From Nocardia anaemiae NBRC 100462 (GTDB lineage: Bacteria; Actinomycetota; Actinomycetes; Mycobacteriales; Mycobacteriaceae), in the NCBI RefSeq assembly GCF_001612725.1, contig NZ_BDAZ01000058.1, positions 36,271 through 100,270 on the forward strand: a stretch of DNA of 64,000 bases, written 5' to 3'. Each line of letters starts with the position of its first letter. Position 1 is the stretch's first letter. Below, one piece after another: positions 7,918 through 17,060 of the stretch. The notes below the pieces were generated by a model. That model made no database searches, was not told where the DNA came from, and saw nothing but the letters and a program-made list of their open reading frames with translations. The position numbers and the translations under genes were made by a program.

Positions 7918-8523
7918 TCACAAACGACCGAATCCCACCACCCCCGGCACCTCCGCCAGTGCGAAACGGTGGATCGCGACCTCACCGAATTCATTGCCGC
8001 CCATGGTCGTCACGGTCCCGTTCGCCGCCGTGAGCACGAAATTCGTGTGCTGGCTGAAGGGGCTCCCCTCGGCGTAGAGCAGTACGTCACCGGTGCGCGG
8101 CTGATATCCCGAACCGATCGGCGCGAAGCGGTTCGCGCCCTGGTAGTACTCCTGCAGCGTGTACACGCCCGGAATCCGCCACGATCCGGAATTCGGATTG
8201 GCCAGCGGCGCACCCGCCTCCCGCAGCACCCAGCTGACGAAGTCGGCGCACCACGGTTCGTCGGCCCCCTCGGCGTACTTGGGGCCGTCGCCCGGTGCCG
8301 CGAATTCGCGTTCGAGGACCGCGACGATTCGGCCCTGCGTGAGGTCGAGCCCGGACCTATCGATCGTGGGAAATGCGGTCAAGCGGTCTCCGGCGATCGC
8401 GGGTTGTGCGCGATCCTGCCACCAATGCACCCCGACGACCCCCGCCACGACCAGCGCGACCAGCACCAGGCCCAGCACCGGCCACCAGTACCGTCGCCCC
8501 TCGGCCACCTCGTGTTCGGACAT
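7918..8523 (-). CDS. Membrane-anchored CHAP-domain amidase/peptidase
   Basis: A 201-residue protein with one N-terminal membrane helix (WWPVLGLVLVALVVAGVVG, about 13-31) and an extracytoplasmic CHAP (NlpC/P60-superfamily) domain. The catalytic Cys is seen in EPWCADFVSWV (C92) and the His in FSQHTNFV (H159). CHAP enzymes cut peptidoglycan amide bonds. The start ATG 8523 is preceded by GGAGGGGG; the reading frame stays open to 8745, but that extension has no ribosome site and would bury the membrane helix. It is divergent from the OpuC operon. Confidence 0.85.
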   Translation of the reverse strand: MSEHEVAEGRRYWWPVLGLVLVALVVAGVVGVHWWQDRAQPAIAGDRLTAFPTIDRSGLDLTQGRIVAVLEREFAAPGDGPKYAEGADEPWCADFVSWVLREAGAPLANPNSGSWRIPGVYTLQEYYQGANRFAPIGSGYQPRTGDVLLYAEGSPFSQHTNFVLTAANGTVTTMGGNEFGEVAIHRFALAEVPGVVGFGRL

Positions 8524-8735
8524 ATTCCCCCTCCAGGCTTTCGACTTCTGATCATTAGGACGAACGGATCCGCCTCGAGGTTCCCGCGAATGTGGTTGAG
8601 TTTCAAGAGAATGAGTACCGGGCAGTCTCTCGAAGGCATAGCGGCAGTTGACGATTGCCGCACCGCGAATCTCGTTCCGGCCGAGCGGCCGACGCGATAG
8701 TCTCCGAGGACACCGGGCGACGGGGAGGTACGGCC

Positions 8736-9386
8736 CTGGACACACTGTGGACGTTCGTGGTGCATCGGCGCGCGCAGCTGGTCACCGATTCGTATTTGCA
8801 TGTCTCGGCGGTGGTGCAGTCGATACTGCTCGCGACGATCGTGGCCGTGCTGATCGGCATCCTGGTCTACCGCAGCCCATTCGGATCATCGGTGGCTACG
8901 GCGCTGGCCAGCGCGATACTCACCGTTCCATCGTTCGCGCTACTCGGGCTGCTGATCCCGTTCCTCGGGCTCGGTGTCGGACCGACGATCACCGCACTGG
9001 TGCTCTATGCCCTGCTGCCGATTCTGCGCAATACCATCATCGGATTGGCCTCGGTGGATCCGGCGATCGTGGATGCCGCGCGCGGGGTCGGGATGAATCG
9101 GCTGCGGGTGCTCGCGCGCATCGAATTGCCGCTGGCCTGGCCATCGATTCTGACCGGAATGCGGGTCAGCACCCAGATGATCATGGGCATTCTGGCCATC
9201 GCCGCCTACGCCAAGGGACCCGGACTCGGCAATCTGATCTTCTCCGGCCTGGCCCGGCTCGGTAGTCCGAATGCGGTGCCGCAGGCGCTGGTCGGCACGA
9301 TCCTGATCGTCGTACTCGCGCTGATCCTCGATGGGATCTTCGTCATCGTCGGGCGACTCACCACCTCGAGGGGACTACGTGACTGA
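8736..9386 (+). CDS. OpuC-type quaternary amine ABC permease 1
   Basis: An inner-membrane permease of the OpuC/ProW family (glycine betaine, choline, carnitine or ergothioneine uptake). It has about 5-6 hydrophobic segments and the binding-protein-dependent EAA-like loop DAARGVGMNRLRVLARIELPLA. First gene of a four-gene operon with stop-start overlaps. The start is uncertain. CTG 8736 has a perfect GGGGAGG 7 nt upstream, while ATG 8655 is in frame but lacks a ribosome site and adds a charged 27-residue leader. GTG 8757 is another option. Confidence 0.85.
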   Translation: MDTLWTFVVHRRAQLVTDSYLHVSAVVQSILLATIVAVLIGILVYRSPFGSSVATALASAILTVPSFALLGLLIPFLGLGVGPTITALVLYALLPILRNTIIGLASVDPAIVDAARGVGMNRLRVLARIELPLAWPSILTGMRVSTQMIMGILAIAAYAKGPGLGNLIFSGLARLGSPNAVPQALVGTILIVVLALILDGIFVIVGRLTTSRGLRD

Positions 9387-10572
9387 TACCGAAATCCGCA
9401 ACGACAGTATGACATCGGCGGTATCCGGGGTGGAGATCGTGCTCGACGAGGTCACCAAACACTATCCCGGACAACGCGATCCGGCGGTGGATCGGGTTTC
9501 ACTGACCATCCCCGCTGGCGAAATCGTCGTCCTGGTCGGACCGTCCGGCTGCGGTAAGACCACCACCATGCGCATGATCAACCGGCTCATCGAGCCGACC
9601 TCGGGCACCATCACGATCGGCGGACGCGATATCACCGGTGTCGATCCGGACCAATTGCGCAGGGGCATCGGCTATTCCATCCAGCAGGCCGGATTGTTCC
9701 CGCATCTGACGGTCGCGAAAAACGTTGCGACAGTGCCCGGTCTGATCGGCTGGAACCGCAAGAAGGTCGCCGCGCGGACCGACGAAATGCTCGAGCTGGT
9801 CGGCCTCGATCCCGATACCTACCGCCATCGCTACCCCAGGCAGCTCTCGGGCGGCCAGCAGCAGCGCGTCGGGGTGGCCCGCGCATTGGCGGCCGATCCG
9901 CCGGTGCTGTTGATGGACGAGCCGTTCGGCGCGGTCGATCCGATCACCCGCGGCCTGCTGCAGGACGAGCTGCTGCGCCTGCAATCCGAACTGGGTAAGA
10001 CCATCGTGTTCGTCACCCACGATTTCAACGAGGCGGTGAAGCTCGGCGATCGAATCGCGGTGCTGGGCAACCAATCTCGGATTCTGCAATACGACACACC
10101 GGCGGCGATACTGGCCGATCCCGCGGATGAGACAGTGGCCGGTTTCGTCGGCGCGGATGCCTCGCTCAAACAGCTCACCCTGACCCGAGTCCGCGATGTC
10201 GAACTCGGCAGCTGCCCAACGGCGCCGGAGTCCGACCCTGTCGACAATCTCCGCGCCGCGCTGGTCGGACTGGATTGGCCGTGGGCACTGATTCTGGACG
10301 CGCAGCAGCGGCCCTTGCGCTGGGTGTCGAGGCCGCAACTGGCACAGGCGGATTCGTTGCGTGCGGTCGGATCTCCGGTCGGTGAGCAGTTGTCGCTGCA
10401 GTCGACACTGCAGGATGCGTTGGAGGCGTTGCTGGCCGAGCAGACCGCGACGGCGGTCGTCACCGGTCGACGCGGCGAATACGCCGGATTGATCACGATC
10501 GATACGCTCGTGGGCCACTTATCGGCCATGCGCGCCACCCATGCGGGCGCCGATACGGATGCGACGACATGA
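9379..10572 (+). CDS. OpuC-type ABC ATPase with C-terminal CBS region
   Basis: The 397-residue ATP-binding subunit. Walker A GPSGCGKT (54-61), Q-loop GYSIQQAGLFPHLT, signature LSGGQQQRVG, Walker B VLLMDEPFGAVD and switch His FVTHDFNEA are all present. Residues about 280-390 form a C-terminal region ending GRRGEYAGLITIDTLVGHL, typical of the CBS pair that senses ionic strength in OpuA/OpuC ATPases. GTG start overlaps the preceding permease stop by 8 nt. Confidence 0.93.
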   Translation: MTDTEIRNDSMTSAVSGVEIVLDEVTKHYPGQRDPAVDRVSLTIPAGEIVVLVGPSGCGKTTTMRMINRLIEPTSGTITIGGRDITGVDPDQLRRGIGYSIQQAGLFPHLTVAKNVATVPGLIGWNRKKVAARTDEMLELVGLDPDTYRHRYPRQLSGGQQQRVGVARALAADPPVLLMDEPFGAVDPITRGLLQDELLRLQSELGKTIVFVTHDFNEAVKLGDRIAVLGNQSRILQYDTPAAILADPADETVAGFVGADASLKQLTLTRVRDVELGSCPTAPESDPVDNLRAALVGLDWPWALILDAQQRPLRWVSRPQLAQADSLRAVGSPVGEQLSLQSTLQDALEALLAEQTATAVVTGRRGEYAGLITIDTLVGHLSAMRATHAGADTDATT

Positions 10573-11348
10573 CCACGGCGACCACGGCACCGGCCACGGC
10601 AGCACCGACGACACTTCGGCGGGCAGAACGCATTCGGCTGCTCGTCCAGCCCGCGCTCGTGCTGGTACTCACCGCGGGCGTGCTGGTGTGGGCATTCCGG
10701 CGCGATCTCACCGCCACCCAGCAGGCAAGCATCAGCGTATCCAATATCGCGACCGTCACCTGGCAGCATGTGTTGATCACCGCGACCGTCGTGGGGATCG
10801 TCATCGCGGTGGCGGTGCCGCTGGGCACACTGCTCACCCGGCCCGGATATCGCCGTCTGGCACCGCTTTTCGTCGGTGTCGCCAATGTCGGTGCCGCCGC
10901 TCCCGCGATCGGTCTGATCGTGCTGTTCTATCTCGCCACCCGCACCACCGGGTTCTGGATCGGCGTCGCGCCGATCGCCTTCTATTCGCTACTTCCGGTG
11001 CTGCGCAATACGATTCTCGGCTACCAGCAGGTGGATCCAGCGGTCACCGATGCCGGACGCGGACAGGGCATGTCGGCGCTGACGGTATTGCGCCGCATCG
11101 AATTTCCGCTCGCCATCCCCTATATCCTCGCCGGGCTGCGCACCTCGCTGGTGTTGGCCGTCGGCACCGCGACGCTGTCGTTCCTGGTGAGCGCGGGCGG
11201 TCTCGGCATTCTGATCGATACCGGGTACAAGCTGCGCGATAACGTCACGCTGGTGGTGGGAGCCGTCCTGGCCGTCGCGCTCGCGCTGCTGGTCGATTGG
11301 CTGGGCGCGTTGGCCGAACAGTACTTGGGGCCGAGGGGGTTGAAGTGA
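10569..11348 (+). CDS. OpuC-type quaternary amine ABC permease 2
   Basis: The 259-residue second permease. It has an Ala/Thr-rich cytoplasmic start, six predicted membrane segments and the coupling loop DAGRGQGMSALTVLRRIEFPLA. ATGA overlap with the ATPase stop shows tight translational coupling. Two different permeases with one ATPase and one lipoprotein is the B. subtilis OpuC/OpuB layout. Confidence 0.92.
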   Translation: MTTATTAPATAAPTTLRRAERIRLLVQPALVLVLTAGVLVWAFRRDLTATQQASISVSNIATVTWQHVLITATVVGIVIAVAVPLGTLLTRPGYRRLAPLFVGVANVGAAAPAIGLIVLFYLATRTTGFWIGVAPIAFYSLLPVLRNTILGYQQVDPAVTDAGRGQGMSALTVLRRIEFPLAIPYILAGLRTSLVLAVGTATLSFLVSAGGLGILIDTGYKLRDNVTLVVGAVLAVALALLVDWLGALAEQYLGPRGLK

Positions 11349-12310
11349 GGGCGTGGATGCTGGCTCTTGCGGCCGTATTCGCCTTGAGCGCCTGCGGATT
11401 ACAGTCCGGGAGTGCGGTGCCGCTGCGGGTGGGTCCGGGCAGTATTCGTCCAGTGCCGGAGCTCGACGGGGTGTCGATTACGGTGGGCTCCAAGGATTTC
11501 ACCGAGCAGAACATTCTCGGATATCTCATCGAATTCGCGCTGTCCGCGGCGGGTGCGCAGGTACGGGATCTGACGAATATACAGGGCTCCAACAGTGTTC
11601 GCGACGCCCAGCTGCACGGTCAGATCGATATCTCCTACGAATACACCGGCACCGGGTGGATCAATTATCTCGGTAACGAGACACCGATTCCGGATGAGGT
11701 CGGGCAGTTCGAGGCGGTTCGCGACGCGGACCTGGCCGCGCACGGCATCGTGTGGACGGATATGGCCCCGATGAACAACACATACGCGCTGGTGATGAGC
11801 GGCAACACCGCGAAGGAAACCGGTGTCGTCACGTTGTCCGATTACGCCCGGTTGATCGCCACCGATCCGGCCGCCGCCGCGACATGCGTCGGCACCGAAT
11901 TCAATGTGCGCCGAGACGGTTATCCCGGAATGGCGCGCAAGTACGGTATCGACGTCGGCAAGGTACACAAGCAGATCGTGCAGGATGCGGTGGTCTATCA
12001 GGCGACCGCCGACGCCGAGCAGTGCCGGTTCGGTTCGGTCGCCGCCACCGACGGCCGAATTCCGGCGCTCGGGCTCGTCCTGCTGAAGGACGATCTGGGC
12101 TTCTTCCCGAAATACAATGCGGCACTGGTGATGCGCAAGTCCTTCGCCGACGCACATCCACAGGTCGCCGACATCATGGCGCCGATATCGAAGAAGCTGA
12201 CCAATGCGGCGATCACCGAATTGAATCGCCAGGTCGACCTGGACGGCCGCGAACCCGCCGAGGTAGCGCGGGATTGGATGGTGGCGGAAGGGTTCGTCAC
12301 TGCTCGCTGA
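11345..12310 (+). CDS. Quaternary amine-binding lipoprotein (OpuC-type)
   Basis: The 321-residue substrate-binding lipoprotein. Signal peptide ends in the lipobox LSAC-G (Cys about residue 17). The mature part holds VGSKDFTEQNILGYL, IDISYEYTGTGWINYL and MAPMNNTYALVM, the family segments that supply aromatic residues to the cage binding the trimethylammonium group. GTG start at 11345 overlaps the permease stop (GTGA). The exact substrate (betaine, choline, carnitine or ergothioneine) cannot be read from sequence by eye. Confidence 0.92.
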   Translation: MRAWMLALAAVFALSACGLQSGSAVPLRVGPGSIRPVPELDGVSITVGSKDFTEQNILGYLIEFALSAAGAQVRDLTNIQGSNSVRDAQLHGQIDISYEYTGTGWINYLGNETPIPDEVGQFEAVRDADLAAHGIVWTDMAPMNNTYALVMSGNTAKETGVVTLSDYARLIATDPAAAATCVGTEFNVRRDGYPGMARKYGIDVGKVHKQIVQDAVVYQATADAEQCRFGSVAATDGRIPALGLVLLKDDLGFFPKYNAALVMRKSFADAHPQVADIMAPISKKLTNAAITELNRQVDLDGREPAEVARDWMVAEGFVTAR

Positions 12311-12312
12311 AT

Positions 12313-12345
12313 GGGTCTGAGCGTGCGGACTGCACGCTCAGACCC
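12313..12345. terminator. Bidirectional terminator after OpuC operon
   Basis: A perfect 14-bp inverted repeat (GGGTCTGAGCGTGC and its complement, 5-nt loop) starts 3 nt after the operon stop and ends 8 nt before the stop of the convergent gene at 12353. Confidence 0.85.
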
Positions 12346-12352
12346 GTTCGAA

Positions 12353-13006
12353 TCAGGCCTGCGGATCACGGCCCAGGTAGCGCAGCAACTCGGCGACCGC
12401 GGTGTCACCCTCCGCGCCGTCGACGATCGCGGCGTAGGCACCCCACTGACGCAGTGGCTCAACGATTTCCGCCTCCGGCCCACCGCCGGGAGCCGGGTTC
12501 ATGGTCCGTGCCGCGGTGAGCAGGTAACCGGCGAGTTCGTCGTTCAACGGTGACGGCTGTCCGGTCGCGATCGCGATATCCCAGGCGTGCACGGCCGCGT
12601 CGAGGGCGCACATGACCGCGGCGACGGGCGTCGGCAGCGCGCCGTGCGGCAGCGGGGTGGGTACGGTCTCGGTCTCGTCGGTGACGGTGGCCCAGGCGGT
12701 CGCGGTCTGCTCGACCGCATCGCGCACCAACTCGGCGGCGGTGCCCTCGATGGCGCCGGACGGTGCGAAGGGGTTGTAGCTGGGGCCGATTCCGATACCG
12801 AGCGCCGCGGCAAAGGCGAGCTGATCGCCCGCGGCGTGCTGAATCACCTGCGTGACATCCCATTCCGAGCATGGGGTCGGCAGCTGCCACTGGTCCTCGC
12901 CGATGCCCGCGACCACATCGGTCAGCGCGCGGTAGGAGGTGGCGAGGACATCGCGCCAGACCGGGCGCAGGGTCGCGGTGGCGTCGGCGGCAGTGGTGAT
13001 GTTCAT
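12353..13006 (-). CDS. TIGR03086-type DinB-like metal-binding protein
   Basis: A 217-residue protein of the TIGR03086 / mycothiol-dependent maleylpyruvate isomerase-like N-terminal family (DinB four-helix fold). The family metal ligands are visible in the EWDVTQVIQHAAGDQ helix and the AVHAWDIAIATG helix. Members are thought to be mycothiol-dependent enzymes; substrate unknown. It is divergent from the WYL regulator at 13117 with a palindrome between them, so the regulator probably controls it. Confidence 0.8.
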   Translation of the reverse strand: MNITTAADATATLRPVWRDVLATSYRALTDVVAGIGEDQWQLPTPCSEWDVTQVIQHAAGDQLAFAAALGIGIGPSYNPFAPSGAIEGTAAELVRDAVEQTATAWATVTDETETVPTPLPHGALPTPVAAVMCALDAAVHAWDIAIATGQPSPLNDELAGYLLTAARTMNPAPGGGPEAEIVEPLRQWGAYAAIVDGAEGDTAVAELLRYLGRDPQA

Positions 13007-13055
13007 GGCTGGCCTTTCTCGGTCCTTCTTGCTGATGTCACCAAGCCTATGCGGC

Positions 13056-13080
13056 TATTAGGCTAGATTCGTTCCTAATA
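13056..13080. promoter_or_regulatory. Palindromic operator candidate
   Basis: TATTAGG (13056-13062) and CCTAATA (13074-13080) form a perfect interrupted palindrome with half-site centres 18 bp apart, in the intergenic region between the two divergent genes. It is a likely binding site for the YafY-type regulator. Confidence 0.5.
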
Positions 13081-13116
13081 CATCGGCTTCATCCAAAAAG
13101 ATTTCCGGAGGCGACG

Positions 13117-14088
13117 GTGGCGGCCACCACAACACGAGTTCTGCGCCTGCTCTCGCTGCTGCAGGACCGCGCGCATACCGGCCGCGAGCTGGCCGAACGG
13201 CTCGACATCACGGACCGGACGCTGCGCAAAGACATCCAGCGACTGCGCGAACTCGGCTATCCGGTGCACGCCGAGCGGGGCGCGATCGGCGGCTACCGGC
13301 TCGGTCGCGGCAGCACCATGCCGCCGCTGCTGCTCGACGACGATGAGGCCGTCGCGGTGGCCGTGGCCATCGGCCTGGCCGAGGACGGCTCCACCGGCAT
13401 CGCCGATATCACCGAGAACGCCGCGCGCGCACTGGCGAAACTCGAACAGATCCTGCCGAAACGCTTGCAGCGCAAGGTGACCGCGCTGCGCAATGCGACC
13501 GCCATCGGACCGGCGACCACCGGTTCCCGCGAGCCGGATGCCCCGGTCCCGGCCGCGATACTGACCACCCTCGCGAGCGCCATCCGCGATGGCGCCACCG
13601 TTCGGATCGGATCGGATGCCGACGCGGACAACGAAATCGAGCCCTACCGGCTGATCAACTGGCAGCGCCGCTGGTATCTGGTCGCCTACGACCTCGAAAC
13701 CCATTCCTGGCGTGCGATTCCCGTCGCCCAGGTACAGTGCGCCGTCGCGGGGTCGCGCCGCTTCGCCGCACGGTCACTGCCCGATGACGATCTAGTGGCC
13801 TTCGTCATGCGCCATATCGCCAGCACGGGTTGGCAGGTGCATGCCCGGGTGACGGTGCTGGCGCCCGCCGAGACGGTGATCGCCCGCATCAACCCCGCCG
13901 TCGGCGTGGTGGAGGCTGTCGACGCCGATACCTGTACCCTGCTGACCGGCGCGGATGCCCTGGAGACCATCGCCATCTATCTGAGCATGCTGATGATGGA
14001 CTTCCGGGTCGACGGCCCGCCGGAACTGGTCGCGCATCTGCGCACCCTCGCACGGCGTTATGCCGAATCGGTCGAACCGGCACCGTAG
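13117..14088 (+). CDS. YafY-family HTH/WYL transcriptional regulator
   Basis: A 323-residue regulator. The N-terminal DeoR-like helix-turn-helix (residues about 5-60, TGRELAERLDITDRTLRKDI) is followed by a WYL domain (about 145-220, EPYRLINWQRRWYLVAYDLE) and a WCX-like C-terminal extension. WYL domains sense nucleic acid or small ligands. GTG start with GGAGGCGAC just upstream. It is divergent from the DinB-like gene, its probable target. Confidence 0.88.
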   Translation: MAATTTRVLRLLSLLQDRAHTGRELAERLDITDRTLRKDIQRLRELGYPVHAERGAIGGYRLGRGSTMPPLLLDDDEAVAVAVAIGLAEDGSTGIADITENAARALAKLEQILPKRLQRKVTALRNATAIGPATTGSREPDAPVPAAILTTLASAIRDGATVRIGSDADADNEIEPYRLINWQRRWYLVAYDLETHSWRAIPVAQVQCAVAGSRRFAARSLPDDDLVAFVMRHIASTGWQVHARVTVLAPAETVIARINPAVGVVEAVDADTCTLLTGADALETIAIYLSMLMMDFRVDGPPELVAHLRTLARRYAESVEPAP

Positions 14089-14183
14089 CGTTATCCAACG
14101 TCGCGGCAATGCTTTTCGGTCGAAGTTAGGTTTGCACGGGGGGATCAGCCCTTGATCCCGAGGGAATCAGGAGGCAAAGCATC

Positions 14184-14912
14184 ATGGCGGATACCCGCCC
14201 TTCGATCGCCCGCTATCTGCGTGAACGGCGTGCAGCGGCCGGACTCACCCAGGCCGCGATGGCCGTGGCCACCGGGTTCCCGCAGACGGTGATCGAGGAT
14301 TTCGAACGGGGCGTGGTCGCGCCGACCACGGCGACGCTGGGCCGGTTGTTCGACGCGCTGGGCGTACCGGTGTTCTACCGCGACCACATCGTGAGCCTCA
14401 CCCAATTGAGCCAGTTTCCGGATACCTTCGGGCCCGTACCCAGCGCGCCACTGCCCACCGATCTGCGCACTTTGCGCAGCCTGGCCCAGCCCGCCTGGTT
14501 CCAGATCGTGCCCACCTTCGATCTCGTCGCCGCGAACTCCGCCTACCTGCGGCTATTTCCCGGGCTGGAGCCCGGCGACAATATCCTCGAGTGGACGATG
14601 CTGAATCCGAAGGCCAGGCAGGCCGTGCACGAGTGGCACAAGGAAGCGCATCTGATGGTGTACGCACTGCGGATGATGGCGCCCGGCCTGGTGCCGCAGG
14701 AACGGCTGGACAAGATCATCTCCGCCTGCCGGGCGGCGCCGGAGTGGGAGCAACTGTGGCTCACCGATGTGGCACCGGTCGATATCGCCAGACCATGGAT
14801 CCACGTGCGCGATCCGGCCCGTCGCGAACTGCGCCGAATGGCATTGAACGTCTTCATGTCCGAATTCCCGCGACGGCCTTGGTGGATGTACACGCTGGTG
14901 CCGATCGACTGA
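14184..14912 (+). CDS. XRE regulator with MmyB-like ligand domain
   Basis: A 242-residue protein. An N-terminal Cro/C1-type helix-turn-helix (residues 8-60, YLRERRAAAGLTQAAMAVAT) is followed by an MmyB-like PAS-type domain typical of actinobacterial XRE regulators (AANSAYLRLFPGLEPGDNILEW). ATG 14184 is preceded by AGGAGG. It is convergent with the MFS gene. Its target is not evident. Confidence 0.82.
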   Translation: MADTRPSIARYLRERRAAAGLTQAAMAVATGFPQTVIEDFERGVVAPTTATLGRLFDALGVPVFYRDHIVSLTQLSQFPDTFGPVPSAPLPTDLRTLRSLAQPAWFQIVPTFDLVAANSAYLRLFPGLEPGDNILEWTMLNPKARQAVHEWHKEAHLMVYALRMMAPGLVPQERLDKIISACRAAPEWEQLWLTDVAPVDIARPWIHVRDPARRELRRMALNVFMSEFPRRPWWMYTLVPID

Positions 14913-14936
14913 ACCGACCCGGCCATCGAAACGACA

Positions 14937-14972
14937 ACGGGGCCGATCCTCGCCGTTGAGGATCGGCCCCGT
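14937..14972. terminator. Bidirectional terminator
   Basis: A perfect 15-bp inverted repeat (ACGGGGCCGATCCTC and its complement) with a 6-nt loop, centred between the convergent XRE and MFS genes. Confidence 0.88.
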
Positions 14973-14998
14973 GGCCGTCCGGGCTCGTGACCCGACGA

Positions 14999-16456
14999 TT
15001 AGGCGTGGCCCGCTTTTTCGGCGGCATCGGCCGCCTTGCGCATCGGAATGACCAGGGTCAGCACGATGGCTACCAGGGCCGCTGCCGTGGCGATCAGGAA
15101 CGTGGTGTGGAAGCCGTCGCGTGAGGGCAGCACATGCGAGCCGAGCTGGATCGTCATATGAGCGAGTACCACGCTCATCACCGCCGACGAGGTCGAGGTG
15201 CCGATCGAGCGCATCAGCGAATTGAGGCCGTTGGCCGCGGCGGTCTCGGTGAGCGGCACCGCACCCATGATCAGCGCGGGCATCGCGGCATAGGCCAGAC
15301 CGACACCACCCGCGACGATCATCGCCGCGATCATGAGCTCCCACACGCTGTTCATCAACACTACGGCACACAGATAACCGATCGCGATCACCGCCGAACC
15401 GAGCGCCAGCGTGACCTTCGGGCCGCGCGCCGCCGACAGCCGCGCCGAAACCGGCGACAGCAGGATCATCACGAATCCCGTTGGAGCCAATGCCAATCCG
15501 GCATTGACCATGGACAGCCCGAACCCGTATCCGGTCTGCTCCGGCGCCATCATCAGCTGCGGGAAGGTCAGCGACATGCCGTAGAGCGCGAACCCGACCG
15601 CGATGGAAGCGAGGTTGGTGAACAGCACCCGCGGTCGCGCCGAGACCCGCAGGTCGACCAGCGGCGAGCGCTGCTTCAGTTCGAAGAAGCCCCAGATGAG
15701 GAAGGCCACCACCGACAGTGCGAAAAGGGCGAGTGTGCTCGCACTGCCCCAGCCCCAGTCCGCACCCTTGGTGATCGGAATCAGCAAGGCCAGCAACGCA
15801 ATCGACAGTCCGACCGCACCACCGAAATCGAAACGCGCGGGTGTGCGCACCGGCGACTCCGGTACGAAGACGAAAACCAGTGCGGCACAGACGACACCGA
15901 GCCCGGCGGCGGTCCAGAACAGCATGTGCCAGTCCGCATTCTGCGCGATCGCCGCCGCCAGCGGCAGGCCGAGCGCACCGCCGACACCGAGCGTGGCACT
16001 CATGATCGCCATCGCGGAACCCACCTTCTCGGCGGGCAATTCGTCACGCATGATGCTGATGCCGAGCGGGATCGCGCCGACCGCAGCACCCTGCAGTGAA
16101 CGCCCGATGATTTCGGGAGCCAGCGAGGAGAACAGCGCGCACACCACCGAACCGGCGACCAGCGATACCAGATTGGCGAACAGCACCCGGCGCTTGCCGA
16201 ACATATCGCCGAGTCGGCCGCTGATCGGGGTTGCCACAGCACCGGCCAGCAGGGTCGCGGTGATCACCCAGGACGCATTGGACGCCGAGGTGTGCAGCAG
16301 CGTCGGCAGTGTGGGAATGATCGGAATGACCAGCGTCTGCATCAGCGATACGACCACACCGACCATGCCGAGAGTCGCGATGAGCAGGCCAGATGCCGGA
16401 CGGCGCCGGGCGTCGTCCTCGGTGACGGTCGAAGACGCGTCGGCTGCAACAGACAT
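14999..16456 (-). CDS. DHA2-type MFS drug exporter
   Basis: A 485-residue proton-driven multidrug efflux protein of the EmrB/QacA (14-helix DHA2) class. MFS motif A appears as GRLGDMFGKRR after helix 2, and motif C-like glycine-rich segments follow (LGVGGALGLPLAAAI). It is divergent from a MarR regulator, with overlapping palindromes immediately before its start codon, so it is most likely MarR-repressed. A TATGAT -10-like box (complement of 16474-16479) implies a very short leader. Confidence 0.9.
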   Translation of the reverse strand: MSVAADASSTVTEDDARRRPASGLLIATLGMVGVVVSLMQTLVIPIIPTLPTLLHTSASNASWVITATLLAGAVATPISGRLGDMFGKRRVLFANLVSLVAGSVVCALFSSLAPEIIGRSLQGAAVGAIPLGISIMRDELPAEKVGSAMAIMSATLGVGGALGLPLAAAIAQNADWHMLFWTAAGLGVVCAALVFVFVPESPVRTPARFDFGGAVGLSIALLALLIPITKGADWGWGSASTLALFALSVVAFLIWGFFELKQRSPLVDLRVSARPRVLFTNLASIAVGFALYGMSLTFPQLMMAPEQTGYGFGLSMVNAGLALAPTGFVMILLSPVSARLSAARGPKVTLALGSAVIAIGYLCAVVLMNSVWELMIAAMIVAGGVGLAYAAMPALIMGAVPLTETAAANGLNSLMRSIGTSTSSAVMSVVLAHMTIQLGSHVLPSRDGFHTTFLIATAAALVAIVLTLVIPMRKAADAAEKAGHA

Positions 16457-16459
16457 GAA

Positions 16460-16483
16460 TATGTACGGTACATATCATATGTA
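16460..16483. promoter_or_regulatory. Nested MarR operator
   Basis: Two overlapping perfect palindromes: TATGTAC-G-GTACATA (16460-16474) and TACATA-TCA-TATGTA (16469-16483). They lie 4-27 nt upstream of the MFS start and about 49 nt upstream of the MarR start, and would cover the MFS promoter. Confidence 0.65.
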
Positions 16484-16531
16484 TCGTGCACAATTTGCCA
16501 TCGACGTGATTCAGCCGACATAGTGTGGGCC

Positions 16532-17014
16532 ATGTCCGAATCAGGTCCCGAGGATGACGATGCGCTCACCCGCCTCGTCTTCGAGCTGACCCTGCTCTCC
16601 CGGCACTTTCCGGCCTCACTGCTGCGTCGACCCGGATTCCAGCTCGACCGATCCGCGTACCTGATCCTGACCCGACTGGAAATGGACGCCCCACTCAGCC
16701 TGCGCGAGCTGTCGGAGGCCTTTCAGCTCGATATCTCCACCATCAACCGGCAGGTCGCCGCGATGCTGAAGCAGGGGCTGGTCGAGCGCGTCCCGGATCC
16801 GGACGGCGGCATTGCCCGCAAGATCAAGGCCAGCGCCAAGGGTCTGGAAGCGGTTGCCGCCGATCGCGAGCAGAGTCAAGAGGGCATCGGCGCCGTCGTC
16901 GCCGACTGGACGGCCGCCGATATCGCACAGTTGAGCGGGCTCATCACCCGGTTCAATATGTCGATAGAGCATCTCGAGGAGAATCCGTGGCCGCGCCCGC
17001 CCGCAGACCGATAG
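16532..17014 (+). CDS. MarR-family repressor
   Basis: A 160-residue winged-helix regulator. The recognition region is LRELSEAFQLDISTINRQVAAMLKQGLVER, followed by the wing PDPDGGIARKIKAS; flanking helices form the dimerisation part. It is divergent from the DHA2 exporter, the usual arrangement for local efflux repressors whose ligand is the pump substrate. ATG 16532 chosen because upstream in-frame sequence runs through the operator. Confidence 0.9.
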   Translation: MSESGPEDDDALTRLVFELTLLSRHFPASLLRRPGFQLDRSAYLILTRLEMDAPLSLRELSEAFQLDISTINRQVAAMLKQGLVERVPDPDGGIARKIKASAKGLEAVAADREQSQEGIGAVVADWTAADIAQLSGLITRFNMSIEHLEENPWPRPPADR

Positions 17015-17060
17015 GCCGCCGAGTGGCGCGGCTCCCGCGACGTCAGGCAATATCGCTGCG

